A DNA stretch of 35,464 nucleotides from Alphaproteobacteria bacterium (GTDB lineage: Bacteria; Pseudomonadota; Alphaproteobacteria; Rhodospirillales; 2-02-FULL-58-16), in NCBI GenBank assembly GCA_024278615.1, contig JAJRSS010000198.1, positions 5,001 through 40,464 on the forward strand, in the 5' to 3' direction. How positions within the stretch are numbered: the stretch's first letter is position 1; the number at the start of each line of letters is the position of its first letter. A program made the position numbers and the translations under genes. The notes beneath the pieces were generated by a model that saw only the letters and a list, made by a program, of their open reading frames with translations, was not told where the DNA came from and did no database searches. This document shows positions 18,070 through 28,166 of this stretch, one piece after another.

Positions 18070-19148
18070 TTGCAGTTATTGTTTTTCTTTTCGCGGTCCA
18101 AGTCCCTTTTGATCCGGGCCGGGGCCTTGGGAAACTCCTTGCTCAACTTGGCGAAGGCGGCGCAGGCCTCTTTGCTCTTGTCCAGCCGGGCCATGGACAT
18201 GCCAAGCTTGAGCAGGGTGTCCGGCGCCTTGGCACCCTTGGGATTTAACTGGTACCCCTTCAGGTAGATCTCGGCGGCGCGAACGTATTTGCCGCGCACG
18301 AAGTAGGTGCCGCCCAGCCAAAAGCGGGCGTTGGCGGCCAGGGGGTCATCGCCATGGGCTTCAATGAAGGCGGTGAACGCCTCCTTGGCGGCCTCATAGT
18401 CGTTCTTCCTGAGGAGTGAAAAGGCATAGTCGAAGCGCTCCATGGGCGTACCTTCCGGCAATACGCTGTCCGGAGCCGTTTCCAGGGCGGCCACGGGGCC
18501 ATCCTGGCCCGCCGGCGGCGCCACCGCGCCTGTCGTGATGGCCGGCACGTCCGATTGGGGAATAACCCCCAGGGTTCCCGGTTGGCTGGCGCCCGGCAGT
18601 TGGGTCTGAACCGCCGGGGGAGAAGGTGCGGCGGAAATTTGCGGCGGCGCCACGCCGGCGGCGGCCGGGCGGCGTTGCTCCAACGCGGTGAGCCGGAAAT
18701 CCACGTCGCTGACCAGTTTTTCGATACGCTGTTTAACCAGTTGCAATTCGTAGCTGATGTTTTCCGCCGTGCCGGTAGCCAATCTCAACTCTTCTTCCAA
18801 AGCGGTCAGCCGGACTTCCAGCCGGGCAATGGCCGGCCGGCCGCTGTCCGATGAAGTCGTACCGGCAGCACTATCGACAGCCAGGGGGGGCGTTGCGCCG
18901 CCTTTTGAAATCTGAACATTCAACGTGCGGATGTCCCGTTCCAGCCGCTTGATCCGTTCCAACAGCGAAGTCAGGACGCCGGCCTGGGCCAGGTTTTGAG
19001 CCAGGGATTGGGCGAGGGGTTGGGCCGGCACCGCCAAGGCCGTCATGGTCGCGGCCGCAAGGGCGAAGGCCAACGGCGCAACGGCCGGCAACAGCACCGC
19101 CGCAATTCCTCTCCACACAAACCCGGAAAACCCAAACCCCTGCTTCAT
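18066..19148 (-). CDS. cpoB: Cell division coordinator CpoB (YbgF)
   Basis: From ATG 19148 (GAGG about 10 nt upstream) the protein has 360 residues: a signal peptide with a long hydrophobic stretch (about 13-42), then coiled coils (SLLERIKRLERDIRTLNVQI, and a second near RLEVRLTALEEEL), a Pro/Ala-rich linker, and C-terminal TPRs starting at RFDYAFSLLRKNDYEAAK and including ANARFWLGGTYFVRGKY. CpoB is periplasmic, binds TolA and couples peptidoglycan synthesis with outer-membrane constriction. An in-frame ATG at 19244 would put 32 polar residues before the signal peptide and is unlikely. It lies at its usual place after pal but behind a terminator, with its own candidate promoter. Confidence 0.93.
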   Translation of the reverse strand: MKQGFGFSGFVWRGIAAVLLPAVAPLAFALAAATMTALAVPAQPLAQSLAQNLAQAGVLTSLLERIKRLERDIRTLNVQISKGGATPPLAVDSAAGTTSSDSGRPAIARLEVRLTALEEELRLATGTAENISYELQLVKQRIEKLVSDVDFRLTALEQRRPAAAGVAPPQISAAPSPPAVQTQLPGASQPGTLGVIPQSDVPAITTGAVAPPAGQDGPVAALETAPDSVLPEGTPMERFDYAFSLLRKNDYEAAKEAFTAFIEAHGDDPLAANARFWLGGTYFVRGKYVRAAEIYLKGYQLNPKGAKAPDTLLKLGMSMARLDKSKEACAAFAKLSKEFPKAPARIKRDLDREKKNNNCK

Positions 19149-19208
19149 CTCATAACCCTCATCATCCTTGGTTCCCTTCGCCCTGGAAATCCCAGCCGTG
19201 GGGGATAC

Positions 19209-19238
19209 GGCATAAAAAACCAATTGGCGATCAATCAA
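19209..19238 (-). promoter_or_regulatory. Candidate cpoB promoter
   Basis: On the minus strand TTGATT (19238-19233), 18-bp spacer, TATGCC (19214-19209), about 60 bp before the cpoB start and after the pal terminator. It is the best match in this gap; moderate support only. Confidence 0.35.
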
Positions 19239-19333
19239 TTTCATTTGCGGTGATCAATGCCGAACAGGAGCGCCTTCATCGGACAAGACCCCGAATCCAA
19301 CCGCTGAACGGAACCGTGAACCCCATTCTGGGC

Positions 19334-19376
19334 AAAATTAGGGCGCTTGCCCATCCCGCCGGAAGAGCAAGCGCCC
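19334..19376 (-). terminator. Rho-independent terminator after pal
   Basis: Perfect 10-bp arms GGGCGCTTGC and GCAAGCGCCC (19341-19350, 19367-19376) enclose a 16-nt loop and are followed on the minus strand by TAATTTT. It lies 32 bp past the pal stop and would end most tol-pal transcripts before cpoB. Confidence 0.8.
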
Positions 19377-19408
19377 AAACACGTCACCGGGGTTGGTGTG
19401 GCCGGTGC

Positions 19409-19963
19409 TTAGCTGCCCGCTGCCCGGGTTACGGTGGTCACCCCCCGGCGGTTTTGCGCCCAGGCTTGCTCGTTGGAGCCGAGCGCCACGGGGCGTTCCT
19501 TGCCGTAGGATATGGTTTTTATCCGGCCCGGGCTAATGCCCAAGGCGACCAGATAATCCTTGACCGAGTTGGCCCGGCGATCGCCAAGGCCCAGGTTGTA
19601 TTCCCGGGTGCCCCGTTCATCCGCATGGCCTTCAATCATCACCGTTACCGAGGGATACCGTTTCAGCCAAGCGGCCTGTTTTTCCAGCACGCTGCGGGCT
19701 TCCCCGGTCAGGTTGTACTTGTCGAAACCAAAGAAAACACGATCCCCCACGTTGACCACAAGGTCCTCCTGGGAACCCGCTTGCGGCCCCTGGGGCTGCG
19801 GCGCCACCGTCGCGGAGGAGGTCGTTGAGGAGGAGGTCGTGGTTGAAGAAGTTGAAGAGGTGGAAGCCCCGGTGCCGCTGCTGGCGGCGCTCTGCTCGGG
19901 AGCTGTTTCGCAGGCGGCGACGAAGGCGAATGCCACCACCATGCTGATTAACTTAAGGCGCAT
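19409..19963 (-). CDS. pal: Peptidoglycan-associated lipoprotein Pal
   Basis: The 184-residue outer-membrane lipoprotein has a signal with lipobox VAAC (Cys18), then a Ser/Thr-rich linker (about 25-55) and a C-terminal OmpA-like domain that binds peptidoglycan: VFFGFDKYNLTGEA, then IEGHADERGTREYNLGLGDRRA with the diaminopimelate-binding Asp and Arg. Pal cycles between peptidoglycan and TolB to hold the outer membrane during constriction. GAGGAG lies 9 nt before ATG 19963. A 175-bp AT-rich gap separates it from tolB, so pal may also have its own promoter; I could not pick one confidently. Confidence 0.97.
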   Translation of the reverse strand: MRLKLISMVVAFAFVAACETAPEQSAASSGTGASTSSTSSTTTSSSTTSSATVAPQPQGPQAGSQEDLVVNVGDRVFFGFDKYNLTGEARSVLEKQAAWLKRYPSVTVMIEGHADERGTREYNLGLGDRRANSVKDYLVALGISPGRIKTISYGKERPVALGSNEQAWAQNRRGVTTVTRAAGS

Positions 19964-20138
19964 TTAATAAATCTCCTCATGGCCATAGCCTTTGACTCGA
20001 TACAACATTCGCTGGGTAAACAGCAACGACTATTCAATTTCCCTGCAAAGCATGTTTGGTTTTGTCTTTGAAAAAAAACTAAAAATTTCACAAAATTGCT
20101 AATAACCCTTTTAGATACTGAACTATATGCCGCCCTGT

Positions 20139-21503
20139 TCATGGAATCAAGGGGGACCACGCAGGATCGGAGGCATCTATGGGCGTAATGACTTCGCGTT
20201 CATTTTGTCCCGTCAAGTCGACGGAAAAGAGTCGTGAACGTCCGCCGCTGCCGTCTTTCTTGGTCGGCTCTTTGCGGAAAAACATCAATACCCGTCCGTT
20301 GGGCGCCCATGTGGGCGCTTCAACCAGGAAGTCCTCGGCCAGCAGCCGTTCTCCGCTGCCGTCGGTGCGCATGACGCCAATGTAGAACTGCCCCCGGTAC
20401 ATTTTAGTAAAAGCGATAAGATCGCCCCGGGGCGACCATACGGGGGTGGCATAGCGGCCCTGGCCGTGGCTGATCCGCGTGACGCCGTTGCCGTCGGCAT
20501 CCATGATATAGAGCTGTTGCGTGCCCCCCCGGTCGGAATTGAAAACCACCCGCTCGCCGTTCGGCGAAAAACTTGGCGAGGTGTCGATAGCCGAATGGTT
20601 GGTCAGCTTCTTCAGCGCCCGGGTGCCGAGATCCATGGTGTAGATCTCCGAGTTGCCGTCCTTGGCGGCGCTCATGATCACCGTCTTGCCGTCGGGCGAG
20701 AACCGGGGTGCATAGGTCATGCCGGGAAATTCGCCCAGCACTTCCTGGCGGCCGCTATCGATGTGAAAGATATAAACCCGGGGCAAATTGCCGTGATAGG
20801 AAAGATAGGTGATTTCCTGCTGGGTGGGGGAAAACCTGGGGGTCAGGACAAGCGACGAGCCGTCGGTCAGGAAACGGTGGCCTTCGCCGTCCTGGTCCAT
20901 GATCGCCAGGCGCTTTATTCTTCGGTCCTGCTTTCCGCTTTCGGCGATATAGACGATGCGGGTATCGAAGTAGCCGTCTTCACCGGTGATGCGCTTGTAA
21001 ATGGCGTCGGCGATGATGTGGGCGACACGGCGCCAGTTTTTAGGAACGGTGAAATACGCCAGCCCCACCATCTGCTGTTCGGCGAACACGTCCCACAAGC
21101 GGAATTCAACCTTCAGGCGGCCATCGGGCATGGTCTGCGTCCGCCCCTGCACCAAAGCCTGGGCGTTGATCACCCGCCAATCGCCAAACCTGGGCAGGGA
21201 ATTCAGGGACTCGCCAGTCTGGATGAAGGCCCGGGAATCGATTGGCTTGAACAGCCCGGAGCGCTCGAGGTCGTTGGAGACCACAGTAGCGATGTCTATG
21301 CCGAACTGGCCTTCTTCCAGCCTTTCGCCATAGAAATCGGTGATGGCGATGGGCATGGGTTCGACCGTGCCCCGGGTAATGTCGATCTTCAGTTCCGCCC
21401 TCGCCGGCCAGGCGACGGCCAGGACCATCAGCAAAGCGGCGGCCATGATCCACGGCTGCCTGATTGCGGTTTTGCGATTCCGGGTTGGGTGATTGGCCGT
21501 CAT
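20139..21503 (-). CDS. tolB: Tol-Pal system periplasmic protein TolB
   Basis: The 454-residue protein has an N-terminal signal peptide (about residues 1-36, ending PARA), an alpha/beta domain ([21 protein letters not shown]) and a C-terminal six-bladed propeller with repeated W/F-S-P-D/N-G units ([48 protein letters not shown]). TolB binds Pal and TolA in the periplasm. ATG 21503 overlaps the tolA stop by ATGA and places the signal peptide correctly; the frame is open 16 codons further upstream, but those lie inside tolA. Confidence 0.97.
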   Translation of the reverse strand: MTANHPTRNRKTAIRQPWIMAAALLMVLAVAWPARAELKIDITRGTVEPMPIAITDFYGERLEEGQFGIDIATVVSNDLERSGLFKPIDSRAFIQTGESLNSLPRFGDWRVINAQALVQGRTQTMPDGRLKVEFRLWDVFAEQQMVGLAYFTVPKNWRRVAHIIADAIYKRITGEDGYFDTRIVYIAESGKQDRRIKRLAIMDQDGEGHRFLTDGSSLVLTPRFSPTQQEITYLSYHGNLPRVYIFHIDSGRQEVLGEFPGMTYAPRFSPDGKTVIMSAAKDGNSEIYTMDLGTRALKKLTNHSAIDTSPSFSPNGERVVFNSDRGGTQQLYIMDADGNGVTRISHGQGRYATPVWSPRGDLIAFTKMYRGQFYIGVMRTDGSGERLLAEDFLVEAPTWAPNGRVLMFFRKEPTKKDGSGGRSRLFSVDLTGQNEREVITPIDASDPAWSPLIP

Positions 21504-22414
21504 GTCCCAAACATCTCGCTGGGATTGAAAGTTAGGGTCATTGTTTTCCACCGTTCATATTTTGCCGGAGGCAGTTTGAAGGGTTGGCACCTCTTGTTCA
21601 ATACCGCCCTTAGGGCGCTTTCCGCCGCCGAGCGGTAAAAACCGTCCAGTTGCATAAGCAATCTGTTCTGAATGGCGGCTGAACGGACGGTGCCGTCCTG
21701 GTTCATCTGCACTTTGACCTCGATAACCAGGTCTTTCGCGTCCTTGGCCCCGGCCGGCAGGTTCCAGCACCGTGCGATCTGGTCGCGCACCAGATCGATT
21801 TCACTGATGGTCACCGGGCGGGAAGCATCTTGGGAGCGCTTCCTGGTCAGCACCTTGGCGATCTGGGATTCAAAGGATTCCTCCTGCTTGGTCTTTTTCT
21901 TTTCTTCCTTTTTATCCTTGACCTGCGGCGCCTGCTTCTTGAGCTTCTCCACGGTCTTGAGCACCGCGGCAAAGGCGTCCGGCGGCTTGGGCTTTTTCCG
22001 CGGTCTCAGGTTGGCCAGCTTCTTGGGCGCCTTCTTGGACAACTTCTTGGGCTTGACCACCGGCTTGGGCTTGGGTTTAGGTTTCTCCTTGGCCTTAGGT
22101 TGGGGCGGGGGCGGCGGCGCGGCGGTAGCCACCGGCTCCTGCTCCGGTTCGGGCTCAGGCTCGGGAAGGGGCGGCACCGTGGCCACGACCTTGGGCGGCT
22201 CGGGCGGCGGTGGCGGTTCGGCTTTTTTGGGTTCCTTTTTCGGCTTGGGCGGCGGTGGTGGCGGCGCATTGGTCGTTTCGGCCACGGTGACCAGTTCAAC
22301 GACGATGGGTGTATCGGCGGGCGGCAAGTCGCTTCGCAGGGTTGGAATACCATAATACGCCACCACGGCGATCATCACGTGCATGAATACGGATGCGAAA
22401 AGTCCTCCGCGCAT
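21500..22414 (-). CDS. tolA: Cell envelope protein TolA
   Basis: The 304-residue protein spans the periplasm from one N-terminal membrane helix (about 4-21) to a C-terminal domain. Between them is a Pro/Lys/Glu-rich stalk (residues about 50-150, many [12 protein letters not shown] and EPEPEP runs), shorter and more Pro-rich than the Ala/Lys helix of E. coli. The C-terminal domain contains [21 protein letters not shown] and [12 protein letters not shown], the TolA/TonB-like region that contacts TolB and Pal. Start ATG 22414 has GGAG 8 nt upstream. It is 5 bp after tolR and overlaps tolB. Family assignment rests on context plus the C-terminal motif. Confidence 0.93.
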   Translation of the reverse strand: MRGGLFASVFMHVMIAVVAYYGIPTLRSDLPPADTPIVVELVTVAETTNAPPPPPPKPKKEPKKAEPPPPPEPPKVVATVPPLPEPEPEPEQEPVATAAPPPPPQPKAKEKPKPKPKPVVKPKKLSKKAPKKLANLRPRKKPKPPDAFAAVLKTVEKLKKQAPQVKDKKEEKKKTKQEESFESQIAKVLTRKRSQDASRPVTISEIDLVRDQIARCWNLPAGAKDAKDLVIEVKVQMNQDGTVRSAAIQNRLLMQLDGFYRSAAESALRAVLNKRCQPFKLPPAKYERWKTMTLTFNPSEMFGT

Positions 22415-22419
22415 GACCG

Positions 22420-22896
22420 CTACTCCGAACCTTTTTTCTTTTTGGGCTTTCCACCCGCGTCCGCCCGGCTCGTAACCAGGGCCACCTTGGAAAAACCGGC
22501 GCTGTTAATGATGCCTATCACTTTCATGACCCGGCCGTAGTTGATGTCGTTGTCGCCACGAATGAAAATCCGCGCTTCCCGGTTATTGCCGGTAATGGCT
22601 TGCAGCCGGGGGACCAGGGTTTCCAATTCCAGCGCGGTTTCCTGCAAATAAACTTGGCCGTCCTTGCCGACGGTGATGGCCAGAGGTTCGTCCTGCCCCT
22701 GAATGGCCGCCGCCTTGGTTTTTGGCAGGTCCACCTCGACGCCGACGGTCAGCAGCGGTGCCGTGACCATGAAGATCACCAGCAGCACCAGCATCACATC
22801 GACCATGGGCGTGACGTTGATTTCGGCCATCGGCCGGGTTGCCCGGCGGCGGGACCGGCGGCGGGACATTTGGGGATGAGAGGTCGCGGCGCCCAT
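22420..22896 (-). CDS. tolR: Tol-Pal proton-channel subunit TolR
   Basis: The 158-residue ExbD/TolR-family protein has one membrane helix (about 33-50) whose D33 in TPMVDVMLVLLVIFMV is the proton-carrying Asp, preceded by AEINVTP. The periplasmic domain contains VDLPKTKA and IRGDNDINYGRVMKV, typical of the family. With TolQ it forms the proton-motive-force-driven motor that energises TolA. The N-terminal 22 residues are Arg-rich, fitting a cytoplasmic tail. It starts 10 bp after tolQ. Confidence 0.96.
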   Translation of the reverse strand: MGAATSHPQMSRRRSRRRATRPMAEINVTPMVDVMLVLLVIFMVTAPLLTVGVEVDLPKTKAAAIQGQDEPLAITVGKDGQVYLQETALELETLVPRLQAITGNNREARIFIRGDNDINYGRVMKVIGIINSAGFSKVALVTSRADAGGKPKKKKGSE

Positions 22897-22906
22897 GGTG
22901 TTTTAC

Positions 22907-23632
<726 letters not shown>

Positions 23633-23636
23633 TCGG

Positions 23637-24104
23637 TCAATCTCGCCGTTTTGTGTCAAAAAACTTGTTAAGTGGAGTGCGCAGTTTTTCCGGCATGCGC
23701 ACCGGGTGTCCGCCGCGGTTGACGCAGGCCAGCTTGAGGTTCAGGCGCACCAATTCGCCGCCGTCCCTTTCGATGCGCTGTTCGGCCAGGAAAGAGGCGC
23801 CGCCCAGCCCCAACAGCCGGGAGAGCACTTTCAGCCGGTCGTCCAGGCGCGCCGGCCGCTTGTAGTCCGCGGTACAATGGCGGACCACCAGGGATACCCC
23901 GTCCTCGGCCAATAGCCGGGAGCTTTCCACCCCCAGGCCGCGCAGGAATTCTGTACGCGCCCGTTCGGCGTATTTCAGGTAGTTGGCGTAATAAACGACG
24001 CCGCCCGCATCCGTATCCTCGAAATAGACGCGGACGGGAAATACGTGCCGGCCCCCGGAATCCCATGTGGAATCCCATGTGGAATCGCATGCGGTTTCAG
24101 TCAT
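23637..24104 (-). CDS. ybgC: Tol-Pal-associated acyl-CoA thioesterase YbgC
   Basis: The 155-residue hotdog-fold thioesterase has the active-site segment [29 protein letters not shown], with the catalytic Asp at D32. YbgC hydrolyses short or long acyl-CoA (or acyl-ACP) thioesters and commonly sits before tolQ. ATG 24104 overlaps the ruvB stop by 8 bp; 13 more codons are open upstream but lie within ruvB. The N-terminus carries D-S-T-W repeated twice, from a 12-bp tandem repeat, before the conserved domain. Confidence 0.93.
   Translation of the reverse strand: MTETACDSTWDSTWDSGGRHVFPVRVYFEDTDAGGVVYYANYLKYAERARTEFLRGLGVESSRLLAEDGVSLVVRHCTADYKRPARLDDRLKVLSRLLGLGGASFLAEQRIERDGGELVRLNLKLACVNRGGHPVRMPEKLRTPLNKFFDTKRRD
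24057..24092. repeat. 12-bp tandem repeat inside ybgC
   Basis: GGAATCCCATGT occurs at 24057-24068 and 24069-24080, with a 10/12 copy at 24081-24092. It encodes D-S-T-W units in the variable N-terminus of YbgC, in frame, so length change would be tolerated. Confidence 0.75.
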
Positions 24105-25143
24105 CGGCGCCGTCCCCGCCCGCCACCAGTTCCAGTTGGCCAACCGACGCCGGCGCCGCCAGGCCCAGGCGGTGATAGGCCTGGGCGGCCAGGGCCCGGC
24201 CCCGGGGCGTGCGCATGAGGAAACCCTGCTGGATCAGATAGGGCTCGATCACTTCTTCGATGGTGTCGCGTTGCTCGGACAGGGCGGCGGCCAGGGTTTC
24301 CACCCCCACTGGCCCGCCACCGTAGTTTTCGGCGATACACGAAAGGTAACGCCGGTCCATGGCGTCCAGCCCGTCCTTGTCCACTTCCAGCCGGTCGAGG
24401 GCGATGCCGGCAATCGCCGCGTCGACGGTGATATCGCCATCCACGGCGGCGAAATCCCGCACCCTGCGCAACAGCCGGCCGGCGACCCGGGGCGTTCCCC
24501 GGGACCGCCGGGCGATCTCCGCCGACCCGTCAGCGGTCATGCCCATGTTCAGCAGTTTGGCCGCCCGGGCGACGATGCGCTGCAATTCCTCCGGCGTATA
24601 GAATACCAGGCGCATGGGAATGCCGAAGCGTTCGCGCAAGGGGTTGGTAATCAGTCCCGAACGGGTGGTGGCGCCGACCAGAGTGAAGGGCGCCAGATCG
24701 ATGCGCACGGAGCGGGCCGCCGGCCCCTCGCCGATAATCAGGTCAAGCTGGAAATCCTCCATCGCCGGATAGAGGATTTCCTCGACCACCGGGCTCAGGC
24801 GGTGGATTTCGTCGATGAACAGCACGTCCTGGGGCTGAAGGTTGGTAAGGATGGCGGCCAGGTCGCCGGGCCGGGCGATGACCGGGCCCGACGTGGCGCG
24901 GAATCCCACCCCCAGTTCCCGGGCGACGATCTGCGCCAGGGTGGTCTTGCCCAGTCCCGGCGGGCCGTGGAACAACACGTGGTCCATGGCTTCGCCGCGG
25001 GTGCGGGCCGCCTTGATGAAAACATCCAGGTTCTCGCGCACCTGGACCTGGCCGACGAATTCGCCCAGGCTGTGAGGGCGCAACCCGGTCTCCTGGCGAT
25101 CGCCGGAGGTTTCGGCCGGGGAAAGGATGCGGTCTTCAATCAC
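24097..25143 (-). CDS. ruvB: Holliday junction branch-migration ATPase RuvB
   Basis: The 348-residue AAA+ motor drives branch migration with RuvA. Seen are the family opening [11 protein letters not shown], Walker A GPPGLGKT (60-67), Walker [10 protein letters not shown] (D111-E112), sensor 1 VGATTRSGL with the following arginine-finger region LRERFG, and the C-terminal winged helix [18 protein letters not shown]. The start is GTG 25143, overlapping the ruvA stop by GTGA; the first residues MIEDRIL fit the family. Confidence 0.98.
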   Translation of the reverse strand: MIEDRILSPAETSGDRQETGLRPHSLGEFVGQVQVRENLDVFIKAARTRGEAMDHVLFHGPPGLGKTTLAQIVARELGVGFRATSGPVIARPGDLAAILTNLQPQDVLFIDEIHRLSPVVEEILYPAMEDFQLDLIIGEGPAARSVRIDLAPFTLVGATTRSGLITNPLRERFGIPMRLVFYTPEELQRIVARAAKLLNMGMTADGSAEIARRSRGTPRVAGRLLRRVRDFAAVDGDITVDAAIAGIALDRLEVDKDGLDAMDRRYLSCIAENYGGGPVGVETLAAALSEQRDTIEEVIEPYLIQQGFLMRTPRGRALAAQAYHRLGLAAPASVGQLELVAGGDGADD

Positions 25144-25772
25144 CGGGCAGGCTCTCCGCTGCTCAACTCGGCGAGCCCGGCACGGATCAGCGCTTCAATG
25201 CCCGCGTCACTGCCCAGCTTGGTCGCCGCCTGGGAAACCGCGCCCAAAGCCTGGGACGGATTATAGCCCAGGTTAATCAGGGCCGAAGTCGCATCCGACG
25301 CCGCCCCGTTGGCGGCCGCCGGAGCGGACACGCCATCGGCGCCCGGTGGGGTGACGGCCGAACCCAGGACCATGACCCCCACCTTGTCCTTCAACTCGCT
25401 GACGATGCGGCCCGCCAGCTTGGGCCCGACGCCGCTGGCCCGGGTGATGGCCGCCTTGTCGCCGGCGGCGATGGCGCGCACCAGCCCGTCGGGTTCAAAC
25501 AAGCCCAGGATGGCCAGCCCTACCTTGGCCCCCACCCCCTGCACGGTGGTCAGCAGGCGGAACCAGTCCCGTTCCGCCGCGTCCATGAATCCGTACAGAT
25601 GGATGTGGTCTTCCCTGACGTGGGTCTCGATTCGGATGCTGGCCGCTTCACCCCGGTTCAGGCGGGCCAGGGTGCGGCCGGAACAGAAAACGAGATAGCC
25701 GACGCCGGCCACATCGATCACCGCCCAGTCCTGGCCCAGGGAATCCACAACGCCGGTCAGTTTGGCAATCAA
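25140..25772 (-). CDS. ruvA: Holliday junction DNA helicase subunit RuvA
   Basis: The 210-residue protein binds four-way junctions as a tetramer. The N-terminal OB-fold ([37 protein letters not shown]) is followed by two helix-hairpin-helix units ([26 protein letters not shown]), a long Ala-rich linker and the C-terminal RuvB-binding domain ([16 protein letters not shown]). The start is TTG 25772, supported by GGGAGGGGA directly upstream and by the family N-terminus. It is 18 bp after ruvC. Confidence 0.97.
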   Translation of the reverse strand: MIAKLTGVVDSLGQDWAVIDVAGVGYLVFCSGRTLARLNRGEAASIRIETHVREDHIHLYGFMDAAERDWFRLLTTVQGVGAKVGLAILGLFEPDGLVRAIAAGDKAAITRASGVGPKLAGRIVSELKDKVGVMVLGSAVTPPGADGVSAPAAANGAASDATSALINLGYNPSQALGAVSQAATKLGSDAGIEALIRAGLAELSSGEPAR

Positions 25773-25790
25773 GGTCCCCTCCCCCTTTCC

Positions 25791-26303
25791 CTACGCATTG
25801 GCCGCCGCCGGCATGCGGGCGGCGGTCTGAACGTGATGAGCGTGGCAGATGGCGACGGCCAGGGCATCCGCCGCGTCGGCACTGTCCACGGCGCAGCCGG
25901 GCAACAGGGTGCGGACCATCATCTGGACCTGTTCCTTGGCCCCGTGGCCGGCGCCGGTCACCGACTTTTTTACCTGGTTGGGCGAATATTCGGACACCAT
26001 CAGCCCGGCCAGTGCCGGGGTTAGCAGGACCACCCCCCGGGCCTGCCCCAGCTTGAGGGTGGAGGCCGGGTTCTTGTTGACGAAGGTTTCCTCCGCCGCC
26101 GCCGCATGGGGCCGGTAGCGCTTGATGATTTCAGCCAGTTGCTCATGGAGTTGCACCAGACGTTGGCTCATGGGCAGGCCGGTACCGGTGCGAATAACAC
26201 CGTTGGCGACGTGGCTCAGGCGGTTGCCGTCAATATCAATTACCCCCCATCCGGTGAAACGCAGGCCGGGGTCCAATCCGAGGAGTCTGTTGGGTCCTGT
26301 CAC
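25791..26303 (-). CDS. ruvC: Holliday junction resolvase RuvC
   Basis: The 170-residue endonuclease cuts Holliday junctions symmetrically. The four acidic catalytic residues are placed as in the family: D11 in [14 protein letters not shown], the Glu pair in [11 protein letters not shown] (71-72), and D143/D146 in [18 protein letters not shown] 26303 is preferred because it gives the normal length; the frame is open 19 codons upstream without family similarity. An AGGAGG lies 15 nt upstream, rather far, and AAGG 11 nt upstream. A 134-bp gap separates it from yebC. Confidence 0.96.
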   Translation of the reverse strand: MTGPNRLLGLDPGLRFTGWGVIDIDGNRLSHVANGVIRTGTGLPMSQRLVQLHEQLAEIIKRYRPHAAAAEETFVNKNPASTLKLGQARGVVLLTPALAGLMVSEYSPNQVKKSVTGAGHGAKEQVQMMVRTLLPGCAVDSADAADALAVAICHAHHVQTAARMPAAANA

Positions 26304-26437
26304 TGAACTTTTAACCTTCCTCCTTGGGCCTCTTGGGCATTGTTCCGTTGACCTCCCCAATGTTCACCGCCCGGATTTTTTGGGCATTATTTGTTTTAGG
26401 CACCCCTGATTATTTGACGTCCCGGGATTTGTCCGGC

Positions 26438-27187
26438 CTAAGCGCTAAGCCGCTCCAGCACGTCGTCGGCCACCTCGAAGTTGACCGCCACCCGCTGCAC
26501 GTCGTCGTTGTCATCCAGCACGTCAAGCAGTTTGAACAGGGTTTCCGCCGCCGCTTCATCCACCGGCACCATGGTCCGCGGCTTCCAGTCCAGGCGGGCG
26601 GCATCCGCTTCACCGAACTTTTCCTCCAGCGCGTCACGAACCGTGCTCAGGTCGTCGGCGGCACAGTTGATTTCATGGCCGGCGTCGCCGGATTCAACTT
26701 CGATGGCGCCGGCTTCCAGGGCGGCGTCGAACATGTCGTCGGCGCTGGCCTTGCTGGCGTCGTAATGAATGAGGCCGATGCGCTCGAACATGAAACTGAC
26801 GCTGCCGGTTTCACCCAGGTTGCCGCCGTGCCGGGTGAAGGCGGCGCGGATCTCGGACGCCGTGCGGTTGCGGTTGTCGGTCAGGGCTTCGATTATCACC
26901 GCCACGCCGCCGGGCCCGTAGCCTTCATAACGGATTTCATCGTAATTGGTGTCGTCGCCGCCGCCGGCGCCCCGTTTGATCGCCCGTTCGATGTTGTCCT
27001 TGGGCATGTTCACCGCCCGGGCGGCGGCAATGGCCGAGCGCAACCTCGGGTTCATGGCCGGGTCGGGAAGGCCGGTCTTGGCGGCCACGGTCAATTCGCG
27101 GATGTGCTTGGAGAAAATCTTGGCCCGCTTGGCGTCCTGCGCACCTTTGCGGTGCATGATGTTCTTGAACTGGGAATGACCGGCCAT
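26438..27187 (-). CDS. yebC: YebC/PmpR family regulator
   Basis: The 249-residue protein shows the full YebC pattern: [20 protein letters not shown] at the start, [36 protein letters not shown] and [11 protein letters not shown]. Family members are cytoplasmic; some are described as DNA-binding regulators of quorum-sensing or ruv genes, and others as ribosome-associated factors related to mitochondrial TACO1. Its place just upstream of ruvCAB is conserved in many bacteria. ATG 27187 follows a leader with a good promoter match at 27257-27284. Confidence 0.96.
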   Translation of the reverse strand: MAGHSQFKNIMHRKGAQDAKRAKIFSKHIRELTVAAKTGLPDPAMNPRLRSAIAAARAVNMPKDNIERAIKRGAGGGDDTNYDEIRYEGYGPGGVAVIIEALTDNRNRTASEIRAAFTRHGGNLGETGSVSFMFERIGLIHYDASKASADDMFDAALEAGAIEVESGDAGHEINCAADDLSTVRDALEEKFGEADAARLDWKPRTMVPVDEAAAETLFKLLDVLDDNDDVQRVAVNFEVADDVLERLSA

Positions 27188-27256
27188 GTTTTTTTCTTAC
27201 TGATTTGGCAAATTGGAACGCAATTGATTCAAATAGTTTTTACGCGGCGAATCCGC

Positions 27257-27284
27257 ATATTAATGCTTCATAACTCGCTAACAA
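27257..27284 (-). promoter_or_regulatory. Candidate yebC-ruv promoter
   Basis: Minus strand TTGTTA (27284-27279), 16-bp spacer, TAATAT (27262-27257), 70 bp before the yebC ATG in an AT-rich stretch. It is the strongest sigma-70-like match in this gap and could drive yebC and possibly the genes beyond it. Confidence 0.45.
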
Positions 27285-27353
27285 AGCAGTATGGCGAGAT
27301 TGGGGCGGCGGCAGTGGATTTGCGCTCTTTTGTTCAGTTTCCTCGCCATCGTG

Positions 27354-28166
27354 TCAAACCGGCCACTGTTCCGCCAATCGGCCGCCCACCCTTAACGGCG
27401 CCACGCGCCGGGCCAGGCCCGTTTCGTCGTCGGTTTCCAGATACACCGCGCATAGTGTCGCCTCGCCATCCGCCGGTTCTAGCCGCCCGGTGGGCAGCTT
27501 GCTGGTGAACCGGGCGAGGGCGGTTTCCTTGGCCATGCCGATCACCGAATCATAGTCCCCGCACATGCCGGCGTCGGTCTGGTAGGCGGTGCCGCCGGAC
27601 AGGATCTGGGCGTCGGCGGTGGGCACGTGGGTGTGGGTGCCGACGACCAGGGACACCCGCCCGTCCAGGTGGTGGCCCATGGCTATTTTCTCGCTGGTCG
27701 CCTCGGCATGCATGTCGGTGACGATGCAATCCACCGACATCCCCAGGCGGTGATTGGCCAACGCCTGATCGACGGCGGCGAAAGGATCATCCAGGGCGTC
27801 CATGAACAGCCGCCCCATGGGGTGGATGATCATCACCGTGCGCCCGCCGCCGGCCGGAAAGACACCCGAGCCGCTGCCCGGCGTGCCCTCGGGATAGTTG
27901 AGGGGCCTGAGCAGGCGGGGCTCATCGCCGATGGTGTTCATGATTTCCCGCCGGTCCCACACGTGGTTGCCGGTGGTGATGGCGTCGGCGCCGGCGTCGA
28001 AGATTTCATTGCAAATTTTTTCCGTGATGCCGAACCCGTGGGCGGCGTTTTCACCGTTGACGATGACGAAGTCCAGGTCCAGGCGATGACGAAGGCCGGC
28101 CAGGTGTTGGTTGATCACCGCCCGCCCGCTCTGCCCAACCACGTCACCGCAGAAAAGCACTTTCAT
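27354..28166 (-). CDS. YmdB-family metallophosphoesterase
   Basis: The 270-residue protein belongs to the TIGR00282 metallophosphoesterase family that includes Bacillus YmdB. Metal ligands are visible in FCGDVVGQSGR (D8), VNGENAAHG, TTGNHVWD, VDMHAEATSEK-like TDMHAEATSEK and GTHTHVPTAD. YmdB is a phosphodiesterase acting on cyclic nucleotides and influences RNA turnover and biofilm choice; in alphaproteobacteria the role is not established. The start ATG overlaps the stop of the cyclo-ligase gene by ATGA (28163-28166), so the two are probably translated together. Confidence 0.92.
   Translation of the reverse strand: MKVLFCGDVVGQSGRAVINQHLAGLRHRLDLDFVIVNGENAAHGFGITEKICNEIFDAGADAITTGNHVWDRREIMNTIGDEPRLLRPLNYPEGTPGSGSGVFPAGGGRTVMIIHPMGRLFMDALDDPFAAVDQALANHRLGMSVDCIVTDMHAEATSEKIAMGHHLDGRVSLVVGTHTHVPTADAQILSGGTAYQTDAGMCGDYDSVIGMAKETALARFTSKLPTGRLEPADGEATLCAVYLETDDETGLARRVAPLRVGGRLAEQWPV

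Noticed and set aside
21900-22300. Low-complexity Pro/Lys/Glu stretch as a repeat element
   Set aside because: It is the periplasmic stalk of TolA, expected to be low in complexity.
24067-25266. 399-codon open frame on the plus strand
   Set aside because: It is antisense to ruvB and lacks any motif or plausible start site.
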